Assembly: GCA_028564925.1 (NCBI GenBank)
Contig: CM053028.1
Location: 438,108,071-438,172,070 of the forward strand
DNA length: 64,000 nt
Direction: 5' to 3'
Source: Lithobates sylvaticus
Lineage: Eukaryota > Chordata > Amphibia > Anura > Ranidae
Shown here: in pieces, positions 14,301 through 29,300 of the stretch
Position numbering within the stretch: the first letter of the stretch is position 1
Layout: every line of letters begins with the position of its first letter
The notes under the pieces: model-generated
Seen by the model: only the letters and a program-made list of their open reading frames with translations
Database searches by the model: none
What the model was told of the DNA's origin: nothing
Program-made: the position numbers and the translations under genes

Positions 14301-17300
14301 CAAGTAAGGGACAATGTTGTTGAGAAGTGCGAAGTCAGGGTTAGGTTATAAAAAAATATCCAAATCTTTGATGATCTCTAGGAGCACCATCAAATCTATC
14401 ATAACCAAATGGAAAGAACATGGCACAACAGCAAACCTGCCAAGAGACGGCCGCACACCAAAACTCACGGACCGGGCAAGGAGGGCATTAATCAGAGAGG
14501 CAGCACCGAGCCCTAAGGTAAGCCTGGAGGAGCTGCAGAGTTCCATAGCAAAGACTGGAGTATCTGTACATAGGACGACAATAAGCCATAGGCTCCATAG
14601 AGTTGGGCTTTATGGCAGAGTGGCCAGAAGAAAGCCATTACTTTCAGCAAAAAACAAAATGTTTGAGTTTACGAAAAGGCATGTGGGAGACTCCCAAAAT
14701 GTACGGAGGAAGGTGCTCTGGTCTGATGAGACTAAAATTTTACTTTTTGGCCATCAAAGAAAACGCTTTGTCTGGCGCAAACACAACACATCACATCACC
14801 CAAAGAACCAGATCCAGAACCAGTGAAACATGGTGGTGGCAGCAGCATCATGCTGTGGGGATGTTTTTCAGCAGTCGGAAAACTGGGAAACTGGTCAGAG
14901 TTGAGGGAAAGATGGATGATGCTAAATACAGGGATATTCTTGAGCAAAACCTGTACCACTCTGTGTGTGATTTGAGGCTAGGATGGAGGTTCACCTTCCA
15001 GCAGGACAATGACCCCAAACACACTGCTAAAGCAACACTTGAGTGGTTTAAGGGGAAACATGTAAATGTGTTGGAATGACCTAGTCAAAGACCAGACCTC
15101 AATCCAATAGAAAATCTGTGGTCAGACTTAAAGATTGCTGTTCACAAGCGCAAACCATCCAACTTGAAGGAGCTGGAGCAGTTTTGCAAGGAGGAATGGG
15201 CAAAAAACCCAGTGGTAAGATGTGGCAAGCTCATAGAGACTTATCCAAAGCGACTTGGAGCTGTGATAGCCGCAGAAGGTGGCTCTACAAAGTTATGGGG
15301 CCCGTGTTACATCTCTTTATTAAAAATAATTACTATAAGCACAAATGTTGCAAACACTTTAACCAAAAAATAGAGCATAGGAGCAGTTTATGATAATTCT
15401 ACACTGACAGCAATGAAAAAGGAGACTAGAATTATTCTTGAGCCAAGGCCATCATTTTGGATGGAGGCTGTATCAACTGCTAACTGTCTTCTGTGTCCTA
15501 GATAATCTATAAACCACTGGATCTCAAACTTTTTAATAAAAGTCAATCTGATAACCTCTTGAAGCCTAATCTGTCAAAAGCAACTTTTTAAATATGCAAA
15601 TGTCTTTGTTATACATGTGTAGTAATATTTTACATGGTATAAAACAGTTTTATAAAACAGTTTTGGATTAAACGACATTGATAACAAACAAAAACATTTA
15701 TCATTACATTTATGAAACTATTTTATCCATGACCATGTGGAAAACTTAATTCTGACTTCCAGCAAACCATGGACTGGTGGTTGCATGTATTATGCCCAAT
15801 ACCCACTATTGATGATCTTTGACATACAGCAACTAATTAATTTTAACTTTTTTTTTTTGTTTCAGGAACTCTGTGCGACTATTGATACGCAAAATCCAAT
15901 ATGCCCCTGATCAACCTGGGCCTACACCCCGTGCAGAAACCTCCTGGCAGTTCTTTATGTCAGACAAACCTCTGCACCTGACAGCTTCCCTGGCCAAGGA
16001 GGTAAGAGTGACAAAATATAAAGAGATGCATCCAATCCAAACATAGTATAGTTATTTTTATAAATCTTAAACCGGATCTTCACCCTCATATTAGAATTGC
16101 CTCCTCTCCACCCCCTCTCTCCTCCTTTTTTACCTTTTCTTTAAAAAATAAAGCCTTTAGACCGGCTCCCTCATGCATGTCACTCGCCTAAACGAATGAC
16201 ATGCTTTATGCCCGCTGTGCCTCCTGGGATATGTACATCACGTATCTCAGGAAGCATAATCCTTCATTGAAAAAGGAGGAGGGGGCAGGCCAAGCGACTC
16301 GTCATCGTGAGGCCCAGCAGCTTAACCCTAAAAAGTTGGCAGGCCTCTCAATGACGTCACCGAAGAAAATGGCAGTGCAGGACAAAGCAGGGGCAGAGTT
16401 CTGATAGGATTCTGCAGGACACTTCTGGAGTGGGTGAGTATCTAAATTAGTTAACACCTGCAATAATGTTTAGATCAGTCCCAACAAACACACACACACA
16501 CGTACTCAAGAACATATAAGGAGGTTCACATTCTGCAAAAGAGATGATAGCTTCACAGGTTTAGTGTGAGAACCTCATAATATATAACTCCAGTAACACC
16601 TAAATGCATGCTCCTACCCTCTCACCGTTTCTTCATATTAAATTATTTGCAGGTGTATTATCATGGAGAGACAATTACTGTGGCTGTAACTGTGACCAAC
16701 AGTTCGGAGAAAACAGTCAAGAAAATATCTACTTCGGGTACGTTGTGTGAAAAAAAATCTTTATTAATATAGGGGATTAAAGGAAACAAATACTTGAGGT
16801 CCTTTCACCTTTTTACTTTGGAAAGAAGCTGCTGCACCTGATGGAAGATTTTGCAGAATGCTGTCAGAGTGGTTGAGGGGCATCTATTACAGATTTCATA
16901 GGGAATGCACCCTGCATAGAGTCCTTTTATGAAGTACACCTCATCACAAAGCTCAGTTGCATCATGGAAATACAAAAATACATGATTTGTCAAAAGTAAA
17001 TTTTGCACATTGCATTGATGATAAAAGTTATTATAAATGTGTTATTTTTTTTAGAACGCATACTGCTTATACAATATGTACTTATTACTGTATAGAATGT
17101 ATTTTTAAAATTAATTTGTGAGTTTATTAACATGGTGCAAATCTGACCTCCTTGGCTAAAATGTTTTGCACTTTAATATTCTGTTTGTCAGTGAATAGGT
17201 AATAGGTAATGCATAGTGATGCCGAGAGAAAAAAAAAGCTGAAAAGTGCATTTGTACGGATTATAACTAAGTGATGTCTTTATCTTGCAGTGGAGCAAAC

Positions 17301-20300
17301 TGCAAACGTGGTGCTGTATTCTAGTGACTTCTACACCAAGACTGTGGCTTTTGATGAATCTGAGTAAGTACAATTACATAGTTACATAGTAGTATTAAAT
17401 CAGGTTTGGGAGTCTTTAAATCAATAACTTTTTCTGATGAGACAGTGAGTCCAAATCTTAAGAAAAAATTAGGTGCTTTTATTCATTCACTGCAGTGGAG
17501 AAATACAACACAGTTCTCGGCTACTATAAGTGAGTAAAAGTGTTTCTGAGCTTACATCTATAGTTTATACAATTTTTATACGTATGAATATGCGTTAAAA
17601 ATATGGGTGTGTGTTAAGTGTATTCTAAGCGTGATATAGGTGTGCCCCTATAGTTAAGTCCACTTAATGTCCATATCTTCTTAATAGCAAGGGTACAGTT
17701 AAATGGGTGTATACATCATGTGACTGGCAAAAAAAAAAAAGATTTCAACAGTATTTGGTCGGTTCAGACTGGTTTTGATAAGGAAGTCATTTTGAGCAGC
17801 TTTTTGGGTTCTTATCAGTAGTTTGTGTCATCACATATCCAGTAGTTTTGATTTCCCAGGAATTGAAACAAAACAAGGAAATGCCTAGGGAAAGTAAAAA
17901 AAAAGTGCATTACCAATTCTTAAAGTGATAGTCTTAAAGTGATAGTCTCTCTCTTTTTCTCTCTCTCTTTCTATTTATATAATATATATATATATATATA
18001 CTCAACATTATCATACCCCTATAATTCTACTCAGTAGGTTGAGGTTGAAAAAAGTCACAAGTTCATAAAGTCCAACTTATGTGTGTGATTATATGTCAGT
18101 ATTACATTTTATATCCCTGTATGTTGCGGTCGTTCTGGTGCAGATCTAACTATCAATGCACCCAGCAGAAACCACTTCCTGTGGAAGGAAATTCCACATC
18201 CTTGCCGCTCTTACAGTAAAGTACCCTCTATGCAGTTTAAGGTTAAACCTCTTTTCTTCTAATTTTAGTGAGTGGCCACGTGTCTTATTAAACTCCCTTC
18301 CGCAAAAAAGTTTTATCCCTATTGTGGGGTCACCAGTATGGTATTTGTAAATTTAAATCATATCCTCCATCAAGCGTCTCTTCTCCAAAGAGAATAAGTT
18401 CAGTGCTCGCAACCTTCCTCATAACTGATATCCTCAAGACCCTTTATTAGCTTTGTTGCCCTTCTTTGTACTCGCTCCATTTCCAGTACATCCTTCCTGA
18501 GGACTGGTGCCCAGAACTGGACAGCATACTCCAGGTGAGGCTGGACCAAAGTCTTGTAGAGTGGGAGAATTATCGCTTTATTCCTGGAGTTAATCCCCTT
18601 TTTAATGCATGCCAATATTCTGTTTGCTTTGTTAGCAGCAGCTTGGCATTGTCATCTACTAGGACCCCCAGATCCTTTTCCATCCTAGATTCCCCAAGAG
18701 GTTAACCCCCAGTGAGTAGATTGCATTCATATTTTTGCCACACAAATGCATTATTTTACATTTTTCTACATTAAACCTCATTTGCCATGTATTTGTTCAG
18801 ATCTTCTTGCAAGGTTTCCACATCCTGCGGAGAAGTTATTGCCCTGCTTAGCTTAGTGTCGTCCACAAATACAGAGATTGAACTGTTAACCCCATCCTCC
18901 AGATCGTTTATGAACAAATTAAACAGGATTGGTCCCAGCACAGAACCCTGGGGGACCCCACTACCCACCCCTGACCATTCCGAGAATTCCCCATTTATCA
19001 CCACCCTCTGAACTTGCCCTTGTAGCCAGTTTTCAATCCATGTACTCACCCCATGGTCCATGCCAAAGGACCTTACTTTGTACAGTAAACGTACAGATAA
19101 TAAAGATGGTGATATGCACCAATACAACAGTGAGACAAATCAACATTCTGATTCAGGATGATTAAGCAGCTTATTCACATTATAACTTCCTTAGAAGCAA
19201 GTTTAAGGCCCTTTTCATACGGGGCAGATCCGCTCAGCGGATGACAGGTTTGTCTCTGCTCACTGTGCAGGGACGGACCTGTCAGAGCCACGCTGTTCTC
19301 TATGGGAAGATTGGATGAAAACGGACAGCATGTCCATTTTCATCTGATCCCCTGGACGGATGGTGGACGTATTGCCATCCGTCTGTTTTAAACAGATCTT
19401 GACAGATCTGATGGCAGGTAGGTGTCAGCGGACACATCTCCGCTAACATCCACCTGCCCATACAAGTCAATAGGTGGCCCGCTCAGATCCACCTGAAAAA
19501 CGGACAGGCTGATCTTTGCCAGCTGATCATGTGAAAGGGGCCCTAGGGTTGGGACAAGGTGTGAGTAAGTGCAGAAATGTATCTCTTTAAAATATATAAA
19601 GAGGGACTATATCCAATTAAAGGGAATGTAGGTGGAAAACAAAGGCTTTATTATTGCTGTCATGAGTCTGCTGATGTACTCAGAATGGTGTATGGGTTCA
19701 AGAAAAACTTTAGATTATAGGTAAAGTTGATCAAGGGAATATACGATTGCCTGTTGGAGGATCAGCAGGAAGGAATTTGTTTTTCCCGCTGGAGCAAATT
19801 GGATCATGCTTTGTTTTTTTTTGCTTTTCTCTGGATCAACTGTGGATATAGGATTGTATATATGGAGGTTTTCTAATTGTGTGTGTGTGTGTGTGTGTGT
19901 TTTTTGTTCTATGTTGGTTGAACTGGATGGACTTTGAATTGCTGACAGGGGAAAAAGAAAGCAGTGCATGATAAGCCATTTTAGTGTACACAGACTTAAT
20001 CCGACTTTAGCGTATTTAGTGTTTCCAATATGGTGTTATACATCCTTACTGTAGATGGTACATATAAGAATTTAGTTTCTAAAATTAAAACTGGATGAAA
20101 TCAAAGAAAGGATATTTTATCTATAGTATACATGAATACCCTACAATGTAATTTGCATCAGTCCTTAGTTGAATATTTTAAAGAGGAAGTTTGCTCTAGT
20201 TTAAAAAAATAAAAGTCAGTAGCTACAAATACTGTAGCTGCTGACTTTTAGGAAACAAGCACTTAGGAAACAAGCACTTAACAAGCCTATGAGTCCAGTG

Positions 20301-23300
20301 TTGTCTTCCCCACAGTTGATTTTTCCCTTTTCTGACTCTGCCATATTGGATTTGTGAGCCAGCAATTTATATTCTTGGGTTTAGATCTGCTTTAAGTATA
20401 TTGACATAGTATGTTACATTAGTGTTAGGTGAATGGTTCAGGCTGAGCAAAAGTTCAGGCCGAATATCGCCTATTTGGTCGTTCAGCGAACACCCGAATT
20501 TGTGGGGCGCTCTGCGGGATCTTCCCTCTCTGTGCACCCCACAATGTACTGCGTGCTGCACATTGAATGCTAGGGCCCTAATTGGATTAAGCCTTGCACC
20601 TGACCGCTGGTCAGGTGCAAGGCTTTGCCAATTAGGGCACAGAGCACTGCCAGAGCCCTGATTGGACATGATGTCATGATGACTTTGTCCAATCACGGCT
20701 CAGTGCTCATAGTCCCACCCCACACTATAAAAGGTTCCTTCCCTTTCATAGAGTGTAGAGTGTTAGTGTAGTGTTAGTATACTGTGACAGTATAGTGTGT
20801 TAGAGTATATAATGCCTCACTTGGTATGTGGATTTGGGGTAGGGGTGGGTACCATCATCCTATCTGAATTAATGGAAAAAGGGACGGGTTAACATGAGCT
20901 ACTCCAAAAAAATGCCCTGTAACGACTGTGATGATGAAGGGACTATCTCGGTACCCAGTAAATTGAGACAAGTTATATTATATTAAAATATTGAATACAT
21001 TTATTAAAGAAAATACATAAAATACTATCACAACAAGACATATTGAGAATTGTTATGTGTAATGACATTGGGTTAACAATTATGTACTCTAGAACCCATC
21101 TGGTGAATGGGAACAAATTGATGCAGGTAGAGATGATTCCTCAACAAGTTTCGCGAAGTGTGTCGCTTCTTCCGGAGGTGTCAATCAGAGCATCTAAAAA
21201 TAGACAGATACAGTCTAATATTTACACAAGTATTACACATGTTTTACAACTTCATTGTAGCTATGCTATCAAATGACACTTAATGGAGTTTTATAGGCAA
21301 CAGTGTAACTCACCAATGGAAACACAAAGAGGGCATCAAACGGCTTTTTAGACACCAGGGCGGACACAGGAGGCAGTAAACGTAAAACAGACTATAATGG
21401 TGTAAAAAGAAAATCTACATGTAATAGTAAATAATGTAATTAAAAAAATAAAGTATAGTGTGTTAGTGTAGTGCAGTGTTTAACACGGAATTTTATAACA
21501 TTTAGCTGTATACAGTGCTGCTTACCCTTTTGTTTATGGTTACTGCGTGTTTTTTTTGTCCCCTTTCTTTTTTTAAAGTGTCACCTGCAGGTTTTCTGAC
21601 TGCGACGCTGGTGTTCCCCCTTTTTTATTTTATTTTTATATTTTTTCATTTCTGTCAGCATCTCAAGCGCACCAAACACCACTTTTCATTTAATAATGTG
21701 CATCCAATCACACATTTCTATAAAATTTGGGTAATAAGCCCTCCTATCATGTCTGGGAGGCCAACAAGGAGATGCAGACGTCTGTGTCCACAGGCAAAGG
21801 TGTATGTGGTCTGTCCTCAGGCAGGGCACATTTGTCTCTGTTTAGTGATGCTGACCGTGCTATCCAGCCACAGCATGCAGAGGAGGTGGTGGACTGGCTT
21901 ACTAAACCATCGGCATCCTCCTTATCCTCTATGACCCAAGCTGACACTAGTGCGCAGTCCACCGCAGCTGCCAGAGCGGCTTATTCTGCCTCCTTGTCGC
22001 GGCTTATTCTGCCTCCTTGTCCACAGCTACTCCTGAGAAAGAAGAGGGCTCAGGGCTGGAGCTTGTTTTTCCGCCACGTCTCCATACAGCTGGTAGTGAT
22101 GATGTGATATCTGTCATGTCCACCCCTCCTCCTTCTCTGCTGAATTGTCCTGTGAACCATCAGCACCCCCTAAGTGTTCAAGAGGCCATTCACTGAGTCA
22201 GGCTAAAAGATGCAATGCAGTGCTTCAGTTGGTCTGTCTAGGGGACAGGAGCCACACTGGAGCAGCGGTTCACACCATGGAAGCTTGAGCCAGGAATGGT
22301 GGTGTGCGATAATGGCACTAATCTTCTGTCTATCCTTCGACAGGGAAAGTTGACACATGTGCCATGCCTGGCACTTATCCTCAATTTGGTGGTGCAATGT
22401 TGCTTAAACAGGTACCCAGGTTTGCAAGAACTTCTAAGGCAGACCAGAAGAGTCTGTACTCAGTGTTCGGCTGGCTAAAATTCTGCAGGAATTTTATCTG
22501 CCTGCAAATTTGTGACATGCCCACCAGGTGGAACTCAACTTTGGCAATGCTGCAGCGGCTGCACATGCAGCAGAGGGCAGTCAATGAGTACCTGTAAGAG
22601 TATGGCAGGTTCAGGGCAGCTCTGCTTTTTTTCTCCATGCCAACAGCTACTGATAAAGGATTCATTCACTGTACTGTTACCATTTGAGGAGGCGACACCT
22701 ATGGTGAGCCGTGACAATGTGTGCATCAGTGACACGATCCCTCTTGTGTTCCTGCTGGAGCATACTCTGCGTGGTATTATGAACAGGACACTTTGAGGCA
22801 TTGCAGCGGGAGGAAGAGGAATACTTTTTTTTTTTACCAATTTAATCTTGGCCTGGGTTTACTATAATTTGGCTTCTTTGTATAAGGCACTGTGGTGCTT
22901 TGTTATTTCCATTTAAAGTCTGCCAAAGAGAAACCAGAATTTATCTTGTTCCGAGTGCACTAAAATGTGGCCTCATCAAACAGACTGTTGTTTATTAAAT
23001 AAGGAAAACTTGCAGGGAAAATCAATTTAAATGTGATTTTTTTCTTTATAAATTCCAGTTTTGCTGCAGCAGGTTCTATACACGGTACAGATGTGCCAAT
23101 TTACAGGCAAACTAAGGTCTGCCCTCAGGCACTATATTTAAGGGATTCTTTTCATTTTAATTGTTTCACTTTAACCACTTACGGACCACAGCACGCCGAT
23201 ATAAGTCCTAACTTTAAAGAGGAATATCGTTGTTATGGCAGCAGCTAGATGCCATAACCCCTTTATCTTCTTCTTCGGCCGGCGGTCCGCTTTCCGATAA

Positions 23301-26300
23301 TCGTGGTCTCTGCAGCGGATTCGCCACAAGATCACTTTTATCGGCAGCGGGAGAGGGGCCTCTCACTTCAGTGGCATGGAGACGAGTGAGGGGAACATGG
23401 CCCCCACCCGTCTGCATACCATTGCAGAGCGGAAGCAATGTCAAAACGTCACTTCCGCCCATTGCTCTTAAATGGCCATTTTTTTATTGCATTTTAGTGT
23501 AAATATGAGATCTGAGGTCTTTTTGACCCCAGATCTCATATTTAAGAGGTCCTGTCATACATTCCTTGTAATAGGAATAAAAGTGACACATTTTTTTTTC
23601 AAAGAACAGTGTAAAAATTAAAAATAAAAGTTAAAATAAATAATAAAAAAAAATATATTTTTAAACGTGTCCTGTCCTGCTGAGCTTGCGCGTAGAAGCG
23701 AACGCAAACGTGAGTAGCGCCCGCATATGAAAACGGTGTTCAAACCACACATGTGAGGTATCACCGCGATCGGTAGAGCAAGAGCAATAATGCTAGCCCT
23801 AGACCTCCTCTGTAACTCAAAACATGCAACCTGTAGAATTTTTTAAACATCGTCTATGGAGATTTTTAAGGGTAAAAGTTTGTCGCCATTCCATTAGCGG
23901 GCACAATTTTGAAGTGTGACTTGGTGTAACATTATCTTTCACAATATAAAAAAAATTGGGCTAACTTTACTGTTGTCTTATTTTTTAATTCAAAAAAGTG
24001 CGCTTGTAAGACCGCTGCTCAAATTCGGTGTGACAGAAAGTATTGCAACAACATTTTATTCTCTAGGGTGTTAGAAAAAAAATGTATAATGCTTGGGGGT
24101 TCTAAGTAATTTTCTAGCAAAAAAAAATGTTTTTAACTTGTAAACAACAAATCTCAAAAAGAGGCTTGGTCCTTAAGTGGTTAAGGACCAGGCCTATTTT
24201 TGACACCTGTTGTTTACAAGTTAAAATCATTTTTTTTTGCTAAAAAATTACTTAGAACCCCCAAACATTATATATTTATTTCAGACACCCTGAAGAATAA
24301 AATGACAGTCGTTGCAATACTTTGTCACACCGTATTTGTGCAGTGGTCTTACAAAACGCAATTTTTTTGGGGGAAAAAATACACATTTTTTAATAAAAAA
24401 ATAAGAGCACGGTAAAGTTAGCCCAATTTTTTTCTATATTGTGAAAGATGATGTTATACCAAGTAAATTGATACCAAACATGTAATGCTTCAAAATTGCG
24501 CCCGCTCGTAGAATGGCGACAAACTTTGGCACTTTGGTTCGGGTCCATAGGCGACGTTTATAAATTTATACAGGTTACCAGTTTTGAGTTACAGAGAAGT
24601 TCTAGTGCTCAAATTTTTGCTCTCGCTCTAAGGATCGCAATGATAACTCACGTGTGGTTTGAAAGTTTTCATATGTGGGCACGACTTACGTATGCGTTGG
24701 CTTCTGCACGCAAGAACGGAGGGACAGGGCGCTTTAAAAAAAAAAATTAAAAATACTATTTATTTTACTTATTTTTTATTTTTACACTGTCCTTTAAAAA
24801 AAAAAAAATATTGGATCACTTTTATTCCTATAAACATCCCTTGTAATAGAAAAAAAGCATGACATGACCTCAGATCTCACATTTACACTTAAAAGCAAAA
24901 AAAAAAGTATTTTTATTTTTTTTTAAATAAAAGAAAATAGTCCCTTTCCGTTGGGCGGAAGTGACGTTTGACGTCGTTGCCATCATCCAATGGCACAGAG
25001 TCGAGTGGGGGCCATCATTCCCTCACTCTACTTAGTGCCAAGCAGGGAAAAAGGATCATATCGTCTCCGCTGCTACCGACGGCTCCAGTAAGCAGCGGAG
25101 ACGTCCAGGACGCGGGGGGCGGGCACCTCTCCCGCTGCAATAAAAGTGTTGATCTCGCAACGAATCCACCGCGGAGACAACTTTTATAGAAAAGCGGACA
25201 ACCCAATACCTGCTGCCATAACAATGGTATTTAATGTCAAAGGACCAGCGTATATCAACAGCGGGCGGTCCGGAAGTGGTTAAGCATCTTTAAAATCACT
25301 GCTTCTTTAAATACGATCTTTTAAAAAAACATTTTTTGCATTGGTACATGTTCCACAGGGCAGTACCCGGGCTCCCATATCCTTTTTATGGCCGATAACT
25401 TGCATACAAGCCTTCAAAATGGGAACTTTTGATTTTTTAAGGTTCGGGTCCCATAGACTTTAACCCTTTCGCTGCCAGGCCCTGTGCTCTATTTTGTACA
25501 CTCAGGTGGCCAGACCATTTTTGCAATTTTTCCTTTGCTTTTTTATTTTGTACTTATAGCTTTCAGAGTTTGTAAAAGACCCCCCCCCCCCACCACCATA
25601 TTTTTTCTGAAAGAACATGACCAGTAACGATATTTGCGCAAATGTTTATCAAAACAATATTTTTGCTAAAAATCCACTAAAATCCTTATTAGTAGAGAAA
25701 TGCACAGCACTTTTTACAAAATTCCTACTAAATATAAAAGCTTAACCTGTGTTGAGTTAATAAATAACAAATATTTGTAACTTTTAAATTGTGCCTTTTT
25801 GCAAAATGGTGAAAATTGAACAGACCCAAAAGTGTAAATAAAATTCTCCAAAAATCTGAAGGTTTTAATTTTTCCCTTACAGCCTTCAGAATTTGTGAAA
25901 GACCCCCCCCCCAAACCATATATTTTCTGAAATCACATGACCTCTAGAATAAAAAGAAGGTGCTACTGATTTTTAGACCCCGCTGTGTTTGTGCAAATGT
26001 TTATCAAACCAATATATTGACAAAAAATACATTAAAACCATTATTAGCAGATAAAAACACAGCTAATTTTTCAAAATTCCTGCTAAATCCCTAATAAATA
26101 TAAAAGCTTAAGCTGTGTGAAGTTAATAAATAACAAATATTTGTAAATTTTAAATTGTGCCTTTTTGCAAAATGGTGAAAATCGAACGTACCCACAAATT
26201 TCTCCAAAAATCGGAAGGTTTTAATTTTTCCCTTACAGCTTTCAGAGTTTGTAAAATACCCCCCAAACCATATATTTTCTGAAAGCATATGACCTCTGGA

Positions 26301-29300
26301 ATAAAAAGAAGGTGCTACTGATTTTTTAGGCCCTGTGGTATTTGCGCAAATGTTTATCAAACCAATATGTTTGCAAAAAATACACGAAAACCATTATTAG
26401 CAGATAAAAACACAACCCTGCTAAATTACAACTAAATCTAAAAGCTTAACCTGTATGGAGTTAATACATAATACATATTTGTAAATTTTCATTGCGCCTT
26501 TTTGCAAAATGGTTAAAATCGAATGTATGCAAAAATTTAAATATAAAAATTTCTTCAAAATCTGAAGATCTTTATTTTTCCCTTACAGTATTCAGAATTT
26601 GTGAAAGACCCCCAAACCATACATTTTCTGAAATCACATGGCCAGTGGAAAAAAAAGAAAGTGCTACTGATTTTTAAGACAGCACGATATTTGCGCAAAT
26701 GTTTATCAAAACAATATTTTTGCTAAAAATACACTAAAATCATTAATAGTGCACATAAACACAACATAATTGACAAAATTCCTGCTAAATTGCTACTAAA
26801 GCATTGTTCACATGTTGGCATATTAAAGTGAATTCCCATGGAGGGCCATGTTTACCCGCACAGGGATGCACAGGTGTTCCATGCAACAGGCAGGCTCATT
26901 TATGTCAATTGGGATGCAATAGCTGCACAGGCATAGCTGCTGTTCCCAATTTGACATCGATGTGGGTGTGGGTACATTACCCCGAACGCAGACAGTGTGA
27001 GCTCAGGGACATGCATGCGGACCTACATGGATGTAAAATTGCAAGCAACGGCTCTGTCTATGGAGTTGCTACATCCCAAATGATATCAATGATACTGCCT
27101 GCACGGAGATGCATGGAACACCTGTGCATCCCCGTAAAGGTACACTGCGTATGCCCTGTGTGAACAAGGCCTTAGGTCCCTTTTACACAAGCAGACCGAT
27201 CAGGCCTGCCTGTCTGTTTTTCAGGCGGACCCAATCTGACCACCCGTTGTTCTCTATAGAGAGGGTGATGTAAATGGACATGTGTTCAGTTACATCCGCC
27301 TGCATCCGATCAAGTCCAGTCTGCTAAAAACAGACAGATGGGGATTCCATTCCCCAACCATTTAGCAGATCGGATGGTATTCAATGGAAATGGACAGGCG
27401 GTCTGTTTCCATCTGACCGTACCATAGAGAACAGCGGGCTGTGTCCATGTCCTCTCTGCATCAGCGGAGCGGACACGGTCCTGTCATCCGCCTGCTCAGC
27501 AGGTATCAGAAGACAGATCACCCACTGAGCAGGCAGATCTGCTTGACAGAGTCCGCTCCATGTGAAAGGGGTCTTACCAGGAGCCAGTCCATACATTTGT
27601 ATATGTTTTTTTTTAAGCCACATGATTAGAGCCTGAGGCTCTTTTCTTGAGAAGGGTTGGGCTCGGGGCACAGAGCATTGCACCCCGAACCCACCCACTT
27701 ATGACAATAGCGAATGAATATTTGCTATCCTCTTCCAGATTCTCTTCCTGGCCAATCAGGATGGTTCGGGATGGCCGGGAGGAGAAGCTGAGGAAGCCGT
27801 GGAGGGGTAAGTGCAGGGGGGGAGACCGTCACCGTGGATTGTTGAGTGCGGGCAGACCTGGGGGGTCTTTGTATGTTTGTGATTTCTTTTTACGTTTTAC
27901 ATTTTTTTACACTTATTTTTTAACTTTCTTTTTGGGGTGGGTGGGTGAGATATCAGAGGTCTAAACAGACCCCCCATGTCTCTTTTTTTTTTTTTTTTTG
28001 AAAATTCTTTTTATTGAAAATTTTTGACATACATCAAACAACAACATTTACAATGCCATCAACCGACAGCTACAACAACAGATATAACCCCCCCCCCTTT
28101 CCCCCTCCCCCTCCCTGTACTCAGTTCCCTTCCCCCAACAAAAATTTTATTATTTGTGGAATAACAGCCATTTCACATCTCTAATCACCCAGAGTATAAG
28201 TCGTTTTACTCTTCACCCTGTATAAGATATCTGATGGCTACTTTTAGGACCTTCCCATTCTTCCGCCTAGGATCATCCCATCACACCGTTTGGTCAGACT
28301 CATACCAAGCTCTCCAGACTTTTTCGAATTTTTTACTGCATCCTCTATCCCTATATGTAGCTTTGTAATACGGGAGCATAGCATTCACCAAGCCTTTCCA
28401 AAATGTTACTTCCGGAGCCCCCACTTTTTTCCACTTGAGTAAAATGGACTTCTTCCCATAAAATAGTAGTATCGTAAGTAAAGTTCTATGTGCTCTAGAT
28501 GGGACTACTTCTTCCACCAACCCCAGAAGACACACATCAATAGTCAGGGGCACCGGCACTTGCAGTACCCCTGCTATACAGGAGGTGACCCCAGACCAGA
28601 ATTGACGGATCTGGGGACAGTCCCAGAACACGTGATGTGCGTCCGCTGAGGCGGCAGAGCACCTCCAACACTCTGAGGAAACGGATGGGTATATTTTGGC
28701 CAGTCTGGCAGGGGTATAATATATTCTATGTAAGAATTTAAACTGGATAAGCCTATCCCTTGCTGCCACTAGGTTCTTAAATGGTTGTTCCCACATATCA
28801 TCCCAGTCCCATGTCTCTTTTTTTGAGACAGGGAAAGGGACTGAAGATAATCCCTTTTCTCTGCAGCACTTTACTTGAATGAATAAGGAATCTGTATAGA
28901 GATTTCTCATTCATTCTTAAAATTACAGTCTGATACATAGTAACACTCGTGGTTATTATATATCAGTTGTCAGTGGATATAGGAGCGATTGCTGCCACTG
29001 TACTACAGGGGGGAGCTTAGTAAACACATGCCCTAAACTTACCCCCACCCACCTGCACCGCTCCCCCTCTCCCCGCGACCCCAGCCTGTCAGATTGCTGG
29101 AGATCAATGCGACCAAAATTTGCAAGCTGCAGTAGGGGAAGGAGGGATGACGCTGGAGCAGGCATGGATCAGGTAGGTGCAGGGAATCCCTTTGGGGAGG
29201 GTCCAATCAGGTGGAGGGGGGGTTATTAGTGCTGGGGGAGAAGGGGGATGAAGGATAGGGAAGGAGAGTATGGGGGGCAGTTTTACCGCTTCAGCCCTGG

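Larger units (their letters stand above)
13187..15297 (+). mobile_element. Tc1/mariner transposon, 3' truncated and interrupted by a MITE
   Basis: Starts acagtgccttgcaaaagtat, a Tc1 end widespread in fish and amphibians. The matching right inverted repeat is absent; similarity stops near 15297. A 692-base MITE (13492-14183) splits the 5' non-coding part, with its TAA duplication. Confidence 0.8.

Noticed and set aside
25559-26790. CRISPR-like array
   Set aside because: Units of about 340 bases without short direct repeats or unique spacers; this is a eukaryotic tandem repeat.
28281-28910. 209-codon open frame on the minus strand as a host gene
   Set aside because: Its text is a LINE ORF2 C-terminus, and the insertion is bounded by a 17-base target duplication.
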